Shown: one piece after another, positions 1 through 7,590 of the stretch
Numbering within the stretch: position 1 is the first letter of the stretch
Layout: the number at the start of each line of letters is the position of its first letter
Origin: Clostridia bacterium
GTDB lineage: Bacteria > Bacillota > Clostridia > Oscillospirales > CAG-382
Reading direction: 5' to 3'
NCBI GenBank assembly: GCA_017396825.1
Contig: JAFQKR010000072.1
Location: 1 to 58,169 of the forward strand
DNA: 58,169 nucleotides
Translations under genes and position numbers: made by a program
Notes under the pieces: model-generated
What the model was told of the DNA's origin: nothing
Database searches by the model: none
What the model saw: the letters and a program-made list of their open reading frames with translations, nothing else

Positions 1-1
1 C

Positions 2-250
2 AGTTCATCAACAACGGAAATAGCATCTGATGAATTGGCCAATTTGGCTTTGCATGTTGTAGACCCAAACGGTGCAGTTATTTATTCTGCCAATAGCGCA
101 TATAACAATTTAGAAGTGATCGATTTTGTCCCTACTTCCTTTGGTACTTATACAATCATTGTGAAAGTGGTTTCGACATTCAACTGGGACACCATGAAAC
201 CAGAATATGGCATTGACCAAAAAGTATATTATGCAGTAGCTTGGTGGTAA
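2..250 (+). CDS. C-terminal fragment of a secreted subtilase-like protein (5' end outside window)
   Basis: The frame is open from the window edge to TAA at 248-250, so this is the 3' end of a longer gene. About 82 residues are visible. They read as a beta-rich module: an Asp-Pro-Asn-Gly turn, a Tyr-Asn-Asn-Leu-Glu stretch, then Gly-Thr-Tyr-Thr-Ile and a final Tyr-Ala-Val-Ala-Trp-Trp. This pattern resembles the C-terminal jelly-roll or PPC-like domains that close many secreted clostridial S8 proteases. No catalytic residues are in the window, so the protease call is inference. The lipoprotein gene starts 38 bases downstream, with no terminator between, so the two are probably cotranscribed. 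Confidence 0.45.
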   Translation, partial: SSSTTEIASDELANLALHVVDPNGAVIYSANSAYNNLEVIDFVPTSFGTYTIIVKVVSTFNWDTMKPEYGIDQKVYYAVAWW

Positions 251-288
251 TTTATATTTCATTCTATAATTTACAAGGAGGTAAACCA

Positions 289-1674
289 ATGATAAAAATA
301 TTACGTACAGTTCTCTGTTTTCTGCTGATATTTACCTTGGGCATTGGCTTTTCATCCTGCAACAAACCTCAAGAAATAAGAAACGAAAGTGTGGAGGAGT
401 CCTCCTCGGAGGAAACTACTTCTTGCGAAATTTTAAGCGGTGAGACTAACGCCAAGGTCTATATTTCCGCACCAATATACGAGGGTGAGGAGTATATAAA
501 ACGATATACATATATCTTCCACGAAGAATACAACTCTTATATTACCGAAGAACTAACCAATTTACTTGAAGAACACAAGAATAAGGACGTATGGTACACC
601 TTGTTTGTTGATGTTTTCAAGGATGGCACCACAGAGAAGACAGACGAAGCTTTTTATAGTGATGCCCTTTCATACGTTGAATCGGCAGGAGCCGAAAACA
701 TAAGAAGCGCCTCCGATGCAAGTGATATAACTATTGACTCCGACCGTTGCTATTATATAGATGCACAAGAAGAAACGATTCGTAAAATGCTGGAGTACGG
801 TAATTTCTCAATAGCACTGGCAAGAACGAGAGTTGGCGATTACAATAATAGCATTACAGATCATCTCACAACGTTGCTGGAAAACGCAACAGATGAAGAT
901 ACATTTAATGTATGGGTGCTGACTGCAGCAGACGTTTATAATTACGAGATGTTTGAAGGTGAAACCGTTACCTACCAAGTATCTTCATATATAAGCAACA
1001 TGCAAAGCGCTTACTATTCTATGTACTTTGACAGCATTTGTACCACTTTTGCACAAACTAATTCTAATCAAAACCTTACAAATATTGATAAATGGCCCGA
1101 AAAGTTTTCCATTGAGCGCACGCTAATTAACGAAAGACTGTCAAGCATTGCCAACCTAGGCTACAACGCTGATAAATCCGAACAGTTATATTACAACAAC
1201 TTATTGCTTAATCCCAATAGGTCATATAACGAAACCAACGAACAAAAAAACTTTTTAAGTATTGCGCCTGAAAACAAGGATGAAAGTTACAGGCTTTTGA
1301 ACGGTATATCTGATTATATGGACAAATATATAAAGGATATAACCGACAAGGCAGGAATAACAGCTAAGATAAACGGTAACGACTACATAGATGAGGCAAT
1401 GTCTACGGCGAACGATAATTATATGTTGCCAAATGGAAACCCTTTGCCTGCAAGGCGCTTTGGCCGTTACGTGGTGTCGTTATTTCCTTCCATTTACGAA
1501 ACTAAGAATGAACTTCACTGGGCCGTGATTCCCGGATTTGAAGCACTGTCCTTAACAAAGAGTGAGATACTAAAACTTGCCGAGGATGACAGAATAAGAG
1601 CTATTTACAGCACCTCTGCAGACGGAAGTAATCTTACGGTTTCACATCAATCAGGCTACACGCCTTGGGTGTAA
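289..1674 (+). CDS. putative lipoprotein with an internal duplication, unknown function
   Basis: A 461-residue protein of no family I recognise. ATG 289 is chosen because AAGGAGG lies 8 bases upstream and it opens a clean signal sequence; the frame is open further up but has no ribosome site. Residues 5-20 are hydrophobic and end at a lipobox-like Phe-Ser-Ser-Cys (Cys24), followed by a Ser/Glu-rich linker (about 30-50), so it is probably anchored to the outer membrane face. Two segments repeat the same pattern: residues 85-110 (ITEELTNLLEE, then a hydrophobic strand ending VDVF) and 189-217 (ITDHLTTLLEN, then a strand ending AADVY). The C-terminus again has a LTKSEILKLAEDDRI-type helix, as in ferredoxin-like propeptide modules. 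It follows a subtilase-like fragment, so a role as inhibitor or chaperone of that protease is possible but speculative. Confidence 0.6.
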   Translation: MIKILRTVLCFLLIFTLGIGFSSCNKPQEIRNESVEESSSEETTSCEILSGETNAKVYISAPIYEGEEYIKRYTYIFHEEYNSYITEELTNLLEEHKNKDVWYTLFVDVFKDGTTEKTDEAFYSDALSYVESAGAENIRSASDASDITIDSDRCYYIDAQEETIRKMLEYGNFSIALARTRVGDYNNSITDHLTTLLENATDEDTFNVWVLTAADVYNYEMFEGETVTYQVSSYISNMQSAYYSMYFDSICTTFAQTNSNQNLTNIDKWPEKFSIERTLINERLSSIANLGYNADKSEQLYYNNLLLNPNRSYNETNEQKNFLSIAPENKDESYRLLNGISDYMDKYIKDITDKAGITAKINGNDYIDEAMSTANDNYMLPNGNPLPARRFGRYVVSLFPSIYETKNELHWAVIPGFEALSLTKSEILKLAEDDRIRAIYSTSADGSNLTVSHQSGYTPWV

Positions 1675-1808
1675 TCAACAGATTATACCGGGAATAACGT
1701 ATTATTTAAACGGTCGAAATGTTTTGAATGTTGAAATTTACAGAATTTAATGCCGAAATATATTTCCTTTCCACAATACAATTTTAAATAAAAAAATCAA
1801 AAAAACTC

Positions 1809-1837
1809 TTGACTTTACTGTGCTAAAGTAGTAATAT
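1809..1837 (+). promoter_or_regulatory. sigma-A type promoter of the T-box/paaK unit
   Basis: TTGACT at 1809-1814 and TATAAT-like TAATAT at 1832-1837 are separated by exactly 17 bases. Transcription would start near 1844, just ahead of the T-box leader. The stretch 1675-1808, between the lipoprotein stop and this promoter, is A/T-rich; I see no gene or clear terminator in it. Confidence 0.8.
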
Positions 1838-1843
1838 AAAATC

Positions 1844-2136
1844 GTTAAATGCGTTTGAGCAGGAACAAGTAGCCTTGGGCTTAACCTTTAGAGAGTTGTC
1901 GGGTGGTGCAAGACAATGGGGCGGCTTTTGGTGAATTCATCCTGCAAGCAGTGCGCTGAACCAGGGCGTTTTCGTCTTTAAGTAGGATGCAACGGGTGTT
2001 TCCGTTATAAAACAAGGGTGTTGATAGACACTCTGAAAGGCCGCAATCGTGAGAAAGCGGTGAACTGAGGTGGTACCACGGGTTTTATCTCGTCCTCTGT
2101 ATTCTTAAAAAGGAATACGGAGGACGTGTTTTTTTG
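1844..2136 (+). promoter_or_regulatory. T-box riboswitch, specifier UUC (phenylalanine)
   Basis: A complete T-box leader. The base of Stem I pairs GCAGGA (1859-1864) with TCCTGC (1940-1945). The loop E strands are AGTA (1868-1871) and GAA (1933-1935); the codon directly after GAA is TTC (1936-1938), followed by A, which is the standard specifier position and reads Phe. The distal AGAGAG motif is at about 1889. The T-box consensus GAGGTGGTACCACGG lies at 2067-2081; its TGGT bulge is complementary to an ACCA tRNA end, as expected for tRNA-Phe. A terminator hairpin follows. In known T-boxes, uncharged tRNA stabilises the antiterminator, so downstream genes turn on during starvation for that amino acid. 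Confidence 0.93.
2091..2135 (+). terminator. T-box regulated intrinsic terminator
   Basis: A 14-bp stem, CGTCCTCTGTATTC (2091-2104) with GAATACGGAGGACG (2113-2126), contains one G-U pair and is followed by seven T (2129-2135). It lies directly after the T-box sequence and is mutually exclusive with the antiterminator. Confidence 0.93.
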
Positions 2137-2263
2137 CCTATAAAAACGCTTTCCTCCGTAACAAAAACAAAAGGAGGGAAAAAGGGACGGCGTTTTTGTT
2201 TGCATGTACCACGGCGGAAAATTTAACTTATTACACACATTAAATCGAAAGGATTGATTTGAA

Positions 2264-3571
2264 ATGGCACAGAATTATTATCAAAAGGACAGAGAGACCA
2301 TGCCCGTTGAAGACCTTAAAAAGCTTCAGTCGGAAAAATTGGTTAAACAAGTTAAACACGTTTATGATAACGTAGAATACTACCGCAAGCTGATGAACGA
2401 AAAAGGCGTAAAACCCGAAGATATTCATGGAATTGAAGACTTGCATAAACTTCCTTTCCTTACCAAGGCTGACCTTCGTGATGCCTATCCTTACGGATTA
2501 CTTGCTAAGCCCATTGAGGATTGCGTTCGTATCCACTCGACCTCCGGCACTACGGGGCGCCGTGTAGTTGCGTTTTATACACAAAACGACGTTGATCTTT
2601 GGGAGGACTGCTGTGCAAGAGCGATAGTTGCTGCAGGCGGTTCAAACAAGGACGTTTGTCAGGTCGCTTACGGTTACGGCTTGTTTACAGGTGGTTCGGG
2701 CCTTCACGGCGGTTCTCATAAGGTAGGCTGTTTGACACTTCCCATGTCTTCCGGTAATACCGACCGTCAAATTCAATTTATGACCGACCTTAACGCCACT
2801 ATACTTTGCTGTACCCCTTCCTACGCCGCTTACATTGGCGAAACGCTGAAGGAAAAGGGGATGGGGCCCAACGATATTCCTCTTAAAGCCGGTATCTTCG
2901 GTGCCGAGCCTTGGACAGAGGAGATGAGGAGAGGTATCGAGGATACACTGGGTATTAAGGCGTACGATATCTACGGTCTTACCGAGACCTCCGGTCCCGG
3001 CGTTGCTTTCGAATGCTCCGAGCAGACGGGTATGCATATTAACGAGGACCACTTCTTGGCAGAAATAATCGACCCGGATACGGGCGAAGTTCTTCCCGAG
3101 GGTGAAAAGGGCGAGCTTGTGTTTACTGCTCTTGATAAGGAAGCATTTCCGTTGCTCCGTTACCGCACCAGAGATATATGCGTGCTTTCACGTAAAAAAT
3201 GCTCCTGCGGCCGTACTCTTATTAAAATGGCAAAGCCTATGGGCAGAACCGACGATATGCTTATTATCCGCGGTGTAAACGTTTTCCCAAGCCAGATAGA
3301 GACCGTGCTTTTAAACGAAGGCTATCAGCCTAACTATCAAATCGTTGTTGATAGAGTAAATAATACCGATACCTTTGAAGTTAACGTTGAAATGACTCCC
3401 GAAATGTTCACCGATAAGTTAAGCGACATTCTCTCTATGGAAAAGAACCTTGCTAATTCTATGAAGATCATGCTTGGTATTAATCCCAAGGTACACCTTG
3501 TTGCCCCCAAGAGCATCGTTCGCAGCGAGGGCAAAGCGGTTCGTGTTATAGATAAACGCAAACTGGTTTAA
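2264..3571 (+). CDS. paaK: phenylacetate-CoA ligase
   Basis: ATP-dependent arylacetate-CoA ligase of the ANL superfamily, cytoplasmic, 435 residues (normal length). It activates phenylacetate or related aryl acids to the CoA thioester through an acyl-AMP. Visible motifs are the phosphate loop HSTSGTTGR (91-99), adenine-pocket YGLTE (237-241), Tyr-Arg-Thr-Arg-Asp (300-304) and a C-terminal Arg-Gly-Val-Asn-Val-Phe hinge typical of PaaK. ATG 2264 has AAAGGA 10 bases upstream. It lies 128 bases after a Phe T-box terminator and 17 bases before an ACT-domain gene. Induction by uncharged tRNA-Phe suggests use in making phenylalanine from phenylacetate rather than in degradation; this is inference. 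The exact aryl substrate (phenylacetate versus indoleacetate) cannot be read from sequence. Confidence 0.93.
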   Translation: MAQNYYQKDRETMPVEDLKKLQSEKLVKQVKHVYDNVEYYRKLMNEKGVKPEDIHGIEDLHKLPFLTKADLRDAYPYGLLAKPIEDCVRIHSTSGTTGRRVVAFYTQNDVDLWEDCCARAIVAAGGSNKDVCQVAYGYGLFTGGSGLHGGSHKVGCLTLPMSSGNTDRQIQFMTDLNATILCCTPSYAAYIGETLKEKGMGPNDIPLKAGIFGAEPWTEEMRRGIEDTLGIKAYDIYGLTETSGPGVAFECSEQTGMHINEDHFLAEIIDPDTGEVLPEGEKGELVFTALDKEAFPLLRYRTRDICVLSRKKCSCGRTLIKMAKPMGRTDDMLIIRGVNVFPSQIETVLLNEGYQPNYQIVVDRVNNTDTFEVNVEMTPEMFTDKLSDILSMEKNLANSMKIMLGINPKVHLVAPKSIVRSEGKAVRVIDKRKLV

Positions 3572-3588
3572 AGAAAGGAGTTTTTTGT

Positions 3589-4020
3589 ATGGCGATTAAG
3601 CAAATTACTGTTTTTGTTGAAAATAAGCAGGGCGCGGTTGTTCCGATAACGGACACCCTTGCAAATCATAATGTAAATATCAGGGCGCTTTCTATTGCAG
3701 AAACTAATGATTTCGGCATTCTTCGTCTTATCGTTAACGACGAAGCGCTTGCCGAGAAAACCCTTACCGACGAGGGATATCTTATAAAAGTTACCGAAGT
3801 TGTCGGTGTAAAGATAGGCGATGCACCCGGTAAACTTACCGCTGCGTTAGAGGTATTGTCAAAATCGGACATAAACCTTGAATACCTTTACGCTTTTATG
3901 GCGCGTACAGAGAAGCACGCCTACGTGGTGCTGAGAGTAGAGGATAACGCAAAGGCGGAGGCGGCTCTTGAAGCTGCAGGCTTCCATCTTATCACGGACG
4001 CAGATATCTGTAAGCTTTAA
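3589..4020 (+). CDS. tandem ACT-domain amino-acid binding protein
   Basis: A 143-residue protein made of two ACT folds: about residues 1-67 (start IKQITVFVENKQGAVVPITD) and 70-143 (GDAPGKLTAALEVLSKSDIN, then a YAFMAR segment). ACT domains bind small ligands, usually amino acids, at the interface between domains. There is no catalytic domain. Stand-alone tandem ACT proteins commonly sit beside paaK in anaerobes. Here the start is 17 bases after paaK with a GAAAGGAG ribosome site, so both share the Phe T-box. A likely role is sensing an aromatic amino acid to modulate the ligase; this is inference from context. Confidence 0.9.
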   Translation: MAIKQITVFVENKQGAVVPITDTLANHNVNIRALSIAETNDFGILRLIVNDEALAEKTLTDEGYLIKVTEVVGVKIGDAPGKLTAALEVLSKSDINLEYLYAFMARTEKHAYVVLRVEDNAKAEAALEAAGFHLITDADICKL

Positions 4021-4034
4021 GGCAGTAAAAATAA

Positions 4035-4312
4035 AGACGGGTCGCAGAAAAACGACCCGTCTCAGACCGCTGACAAAGGCACAGACCACGAAAAAGCTAA
4101 AATTTCTTTCCCATAAAGAAGAAAATTCGATGAATTTCATCCTCGAATTTTTTCGTTTGTTGCATTTTTTCGTTCAAAACGAACCTCGGCTCACAGTACT
4201 TAGTACAGTTTTCGCCTCGGTTCGTCTTGTCTGCACCTTTCTCAGCGCTCAGTCAAGCTGATGACAAGGTTTGTCATCAGCTTGAGACGGGTCGCGGAAA
4301 AACGACCCGTCT
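4035..4312. repeat. hairpin-rich repeat element, copy 1, bracketed by duplicated hairpins
   Basis: Non-coding. A 28-nt hairpin (stem AGACGGGTCG/CGACCCGTCT, 10 bp) occurs at 4035-4062 and again at 4285-4312, offset 250 bases, differing only at 4046 (A) versus 4296 (G). Only the second is followed by TTT. Between them lie a conserved block (CAGACCGCTGACAAAGG and onward, 4063-4095), a hairpin with GAAAATTCGA/TCGAATTTTTTC arms (about 4120-4156), a second conserved block (CTCGGCTCACAGTACT and flanks, about 4165-4203), and a perfect 15-bp inverted repeat TCAAGCTGATGACAA (4253-4267) / TTGTCATCAGCTTGA (4271-4285). A related copy lies at 22050-22210 on the other strand. It probably also ends transcription of the paaK unit. 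No convincing open frame is present. Confidence 0.75.
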
Positions 4313-4319
4313 TTTATGT

Positions 4320-5570
4320 TTACTTTAATCTTTGTTTTTCGCATTCCTCAGCAGCGCACATTATACCAAACCTACCGCTTTCGTATGTGAGCCCACCCTG
4401 CATAAAAACAGTGTATGGAGCGCGAAGAGGCGCATCGGCAGAAAGTTCAAGGGAGGAGCCTTGTGTAAAGGCACCCGCCGCCATAATAACAGCGTCACTG
4501 TAACCGGGCATATCCCAAGGCTCCGGTGTTACGTAGGAATCAACCGGTGAGCCACTCTGAAGCCCCCTGCAAAAGGCACATAAAAGCTCTGCATTGCCGA
4601 GGGAAACCGTTTGTATTATGTCTCTGCGTTCTTCGTTAAAGGCGGGGCTTACCGTGTAGCCCAGCTTTTGGAACAGCAGGGAAGCAAAAGCAGCGGTTTT
4701 AAGTGCTTGGCAGACAGTGTGGGGTGCAAAGAACAACCCCTTGAACATGTTGCGAGTCTGTCCTAAGGAGGCGCCGCATTCAAGACCTATGCCGGGCACG
4801 GTAAGCCTTGCCGCCGCAAGCTCAACGGCTTCTTTTGTCCCTACCAGATATGCACCCGTTTCGGCTATGCCGCCGCCTGGATTTTTAATAAGAGAGCCAA
4901 TAAGCAAGTCACCCTTAGGCTCTGTAGTCTCACAAAACTCACCGTAGCAGTTGTCGATAACAACAAAGGCTTTAGAAACGGATTTTACTTGATTGTATAG
5001 CTCGGTAATTTCCTCTGCGGAAAGGCTTGCACGATTAAGGTACCCCTTTGAACGCTGAACGAAAACAACTTTAATACTGCTGTCGGTGGTAAGCGCAGTC
5101 TTTATGCCCTTGTAATCAAGGGTCTTACCGTCGATAAGGTCTATTTGCTTATAGGTAACGCCAAACTCTGCAAGACAACCCGCCTCACCTGCGCCGTTTA
5201 TGCCAATAACGCCGTCAAGGGTGTCGTAAGGCTTTCCTGCAACGGAAAGTAACGTATCACCGGGTCGCAGCAGGGCAAAAAGACCAATGCCCAAGGCGTG
5301 GGTCCCTGATACGATGTTGTGCCTTACAAAGCCATATTCACAGCCTAAGGCTTTCGCAAACGCAAGATCGCACAGGTCACGGCCGTCATCGTTGTAGCCG
5401 TATCCGTTGGTGGACACAAAGTGTCTTTCCGCAAGACCAAGCTCAGAAAAAACGTCAAGCACCTTTTCGGTATTAGTAACGGAAACTGCATCAAAACGGG
5501 CAAAGACATCTTTAAGCTCTGCCTCGCACTCAGCGGCTAAATTGCGTATTCTTTCGGATATTCTGCTCAT
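4320..5570 (-). CDS. methionine gamma-lyase family PLP protein (aluminium-resistance family)
   Basis: A 416-residue fold-type I PLP enzyme of the Met_gamma_lyase family, often annotated as aluminium resistance protein. The likely PLP lysine is Lys229 in SLIKNPGGG, with the cofactor-binding Asp206 in VIDNCYGEF; SGTHALG (89-95) fits the phosphate-binding region. Family members are related to cystathionine lyases, but the in vivo substrate is not established. It is last in a minus-strand operon: its ATG overlaps the stop of the upstream M42 gene as ATGA (5567-5570), which indicates translational coupling. Confidence 0.85.
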   Translation of the reverse strand: MSRISERIRNLAAECEAELKDVFARFDAVSVTNTEKVLDVFSELGLAERHFVSTNGYGYNDDGRDLCDLAFAKALGCEYGFVRHNIVSGTHALGIGLFALLRPGDTLLSVAGKPYDTLDGVIGINGAGEAGCLAEFGVTYKQIDLIDGKTLDYKGIKTALTTDSSIKVVFVQRSKGYLNRASLSAEEITELYNQVKSVSKAFVVIDNCYGEFCETTEPKGDLLIGSLIKNPGGGIAETGAYLVGTKEAVELAAARLTVPGIGLECGASLGQTRNMFKGLFFAPHTVCQALKTAAFASLLFQKLGYTVSPAFNEERRDIIQTVSLGNAELLCAFCRGLQSGSPVDSYVTPEPWDMPGYSDAVIMAAGAFTQGSSLELSADAPLRAPYTVFMQGGLTYESGRFGIMCAAEECEKQRLK

Positions 5571-6553
5571 TCCACGCCCTCGTTTACCAAAGCGGTAAGA
5601 AGGCTTTCGCAGGCTTCAACGTCGCCAAGGTCAACCGTTTCCACGGGGGAATGTATATAACGCGTGGGAATGGATATGCATCCTGCGTGACAGCCGCCTG
5701 CTGCAAGCTGCATTGAGTGGGTGTCTGTTCCGCCTGCCTCAAGCACCTCAAGCTGGTACTTTATTCCGTTGCGCTTTGCACATTCGGTCATAGCGTCAAC
5801 CATAAGCTGTGAGCAGATAACAGAGGAGTCCTTAAGCTTAACAGCTGCACCGTTGCCAAGTTTTATTTCCATAGCCCTTGCGCCAACCGTGTCGCCGGTA
5901 CCGGTAACGTCAATAGCAATTGCATAATCTGGACGAATGTCAAAGGTTGCTGGCATAGCACCGCGACAGCCAACCTCTTCCTGTACGGTGAAAACGTAGT
6001 ATGTGTCGTACTTGGGGGTTGATTTCATGGCAGAGACAGCCGCAACAGCACAGCCAAGTCTGTCGTCAAATGCTTTTGCGCTGATACGTTTGTTCATAAG
6101 CCTTGTAAAGGACGGAACGAGCGCACAAAGGTCGCCGACAGCAACCTTGCGTGCGGCATCCTTTTTGTTTTTGGCACCTATATCTATTACAAGGTCCTTA
6201 ACTTTAATATCTTTTGCTGAGGAGTCTGCAACTATAACGCCCTTAAGACCGTTTTCAAATTTCACAAGGCCGTACGAGGAGAATAGCGCGCTTATACCGC
6301 CCACGTTGGTAACGCGAATATAACCGTTGTCGGTGATGTTGGTAACCATAAAACCTATTTCGTCCATGTGAGCGGCTATCATCAGCTTTTTACTGCTGTC
6401 AGCACCCTTTTTAAAAACGATCAGGTTGCCCATAGCATCGCGGCGAATCTCAGTAGCAAAGGGCTTAAGATCGGCCTCAATAACGTTGGCAAGATAATAC
6501 TCCCTGCCCGTTACAGAAAAAGTGTTTATATATTTCTTTATTGTTTCGTACAT
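5567..6553 (-). CDS. M42 family metallo-aminopeptidase (paralog A)
   Basis: A 328-residue cytoplasmic di-metal aminopeptidase of the M42 (glutamyl aminopeptidase / TET) family. All expected ligands are present: His62 in AHMDEIG, Asp163 in AFDDRLG, Glu192/193 in QEEVGCRGA (catalytic base plus ligand), Asp215 in AIDVTGTGD and His301 in RYIHSPVE. M42 enzymes usually form dodecameric tetrahedra that trim peptides. It is third of three tandem M42 genes; the start lies 3 bases after the stop of paralog B, and its stop overlaps the next gene. Substrate preference (acidic, hydrophobic or basic N-terminus) cannot be read directly. Confidence 0.9.
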   Translation of the reverse strand: MYETIKKYINTFSVTGREYYLANVIEADLKPFATEIRRDAMGNLIVFKKGADSSKKLMIAAHMDEIGFMVTNITDNGYIRVTNVGGISALFSSYGLVKFENGLKGVIVADSSAKDIKVKDLVIDIGAKNKKDAARKVAVGDLCALVPSFTRLMNKRISAKAFDDRLGCAVAAVSAMKSTPKYDTYYVFTVQEEVGCRGAMPATFDIRPDYAIAIDVTGTGDTVGARAMEIKLGNGAAVKLKDSSVICSQLMVDAMTECAKRNGIKYQLEVLEAGGTDTHSMQLAAGGCHAGCISIPTRYIHSPVETVDLGDVEACESLLTALVNEGVE

Positions 6554-6556
6554 AAA

Positions 6557-7579
6557 TTATATCTCCTTTCCATTGTCGGCAACAAGACGTGCCAAAGCAA
6601 GTACGTCCTCAAGGTCTGTCTTTTTAACCACTGATGAGGCGGAATGTATATATCTAACGGGAGCGGATATTGCAAGAACTCGGCTTCCTTTAGCCGTTGT
6701 TTGGAAGGCTCTTGAATCGTTCCCACCTGCAACGGTATTTTTTATTTGGTAGTTGATGCTGTTTTCTTTTGCAAGCGTTACTGCTTTATCAAGAAATTGC
6801 TTGTCGTAAACAGTACCGCCGTCCATAACGGTAAGCACCGCGCCGTCGCCAACCTTGCAAGCGCGTCTTTCAGCGGCTACACCGTATATATCGCCTGCAG
6901 TGGTGCTTTCTATAACTACAGTGCATTCGGGATTAAGAGAGTAAGCGGCAGTCTGTGCGCCTCTGCAACCAACCTCCTCGCATACGGTAAACACGAACAT
7001 GGTGTCGTATTCTCGTTCTTCCTTTATCATAGTGCAAAGGACTGCACATCCGAAACGGTCGTCAATAGCCTTGGATTTTATAAAACCGTCGCCAAACTCT
7101 TCAAAGTTAGGCTCAAATACACCGCAGTCACCAACGGAAACGTGCTTTTTGGCATCTTCCTTGGTTTTGCATCCGATATCAATATACATTTCGGAAATAG
7201 GAATACACATTCCTCTTTCCTCGGGCTTTTGCAGGTGGATTGCCTTTGATGCTACAACGCCAAGTAATTTGTTTTCGCCGATAACCAGTCTCCTGCCGCC
7301 GATAACGCTGTTGTCGATTCCACCGATTGTATCAAAATACAGGTACCCATCTTGTGAGATGTATTGAAGCATAAAGCCTACTTCATCCATGTGAGCAGCG
7401 AATAGCAGGGGCTTGTCCGTGCTTTTTTTCCCCTTTTTGTAGGCGATGAGGTTACCAACCTTATCGGTGTAAATCTTTTCGCAATAAGGGCTTATCTCTT
7501 CGATGATTGCGTTTCTTACCTCATCTTCCAAGCCGGAAGGACCGTATAGGTTACAAAGTTTTTCCGTTAATTTAAGCAT
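6557..7579 (-). CDS. M42 family metallo-aminopeptidase (paralog B)
   Basis: A 340-residue M42 peptidase. The ligand set is His63 (AAHMDEVG), Asp173 (AIDDRFG), Glu201/202 (CEEVGCRGA) and His312 (RYIHSAS). The fourth ligand position is Glu224 (VVIESTTAGD), where paralogs A and C have Asp; a carboxylate is kept, so activity is plausible. The gene follows paralog C after 11 bases and precedes paralog A by 3 bases, all one transcript. Three differing paralogs side by side suggest that mixed or specialised TET particles handle different N-terminal residues; this is inference. Confidence 0.9.
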   Translation of the reverse strand: MLKLTEKLCNLYGPSGLEDEVRNAIIEEISPYCEKIYTDKVGNLIAYKKGKKSTDKPLLFAAHMDEVGFMLQYISQDGYLYFDTIGGIDNSVIGGRRLVIGENKLLGVVASKAIHLQKPEERGMCIPISEMYIDIGCKTKEDAKKHVSVGDCGVFEPNFEEFGDGFIKSKAIDDRFGCAVLCTMIKEEREYDTMFVFTVCEEVGCRGAQTAAYSLNPECTVVIESTTAGDIYGVAAERRACKVGDGAVLTVMDGGTVYDKQFLDKAVTLAKENSINYQIKNTVAGGNDSRAFQTTAKGSRVLAISAPVRYIHSASSVVKKTDLEDVLALARLVADNGKEI

Positions 7580-7590
7580 ACAGTACCTCC

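Noticed and set aside
3968..4261. 97-residue open frame running from the ACT gene into the repeat element
   Set aside because: No ribosome site, and it translates hairpin arms of the repeat; composition is basic and non-protein-like.
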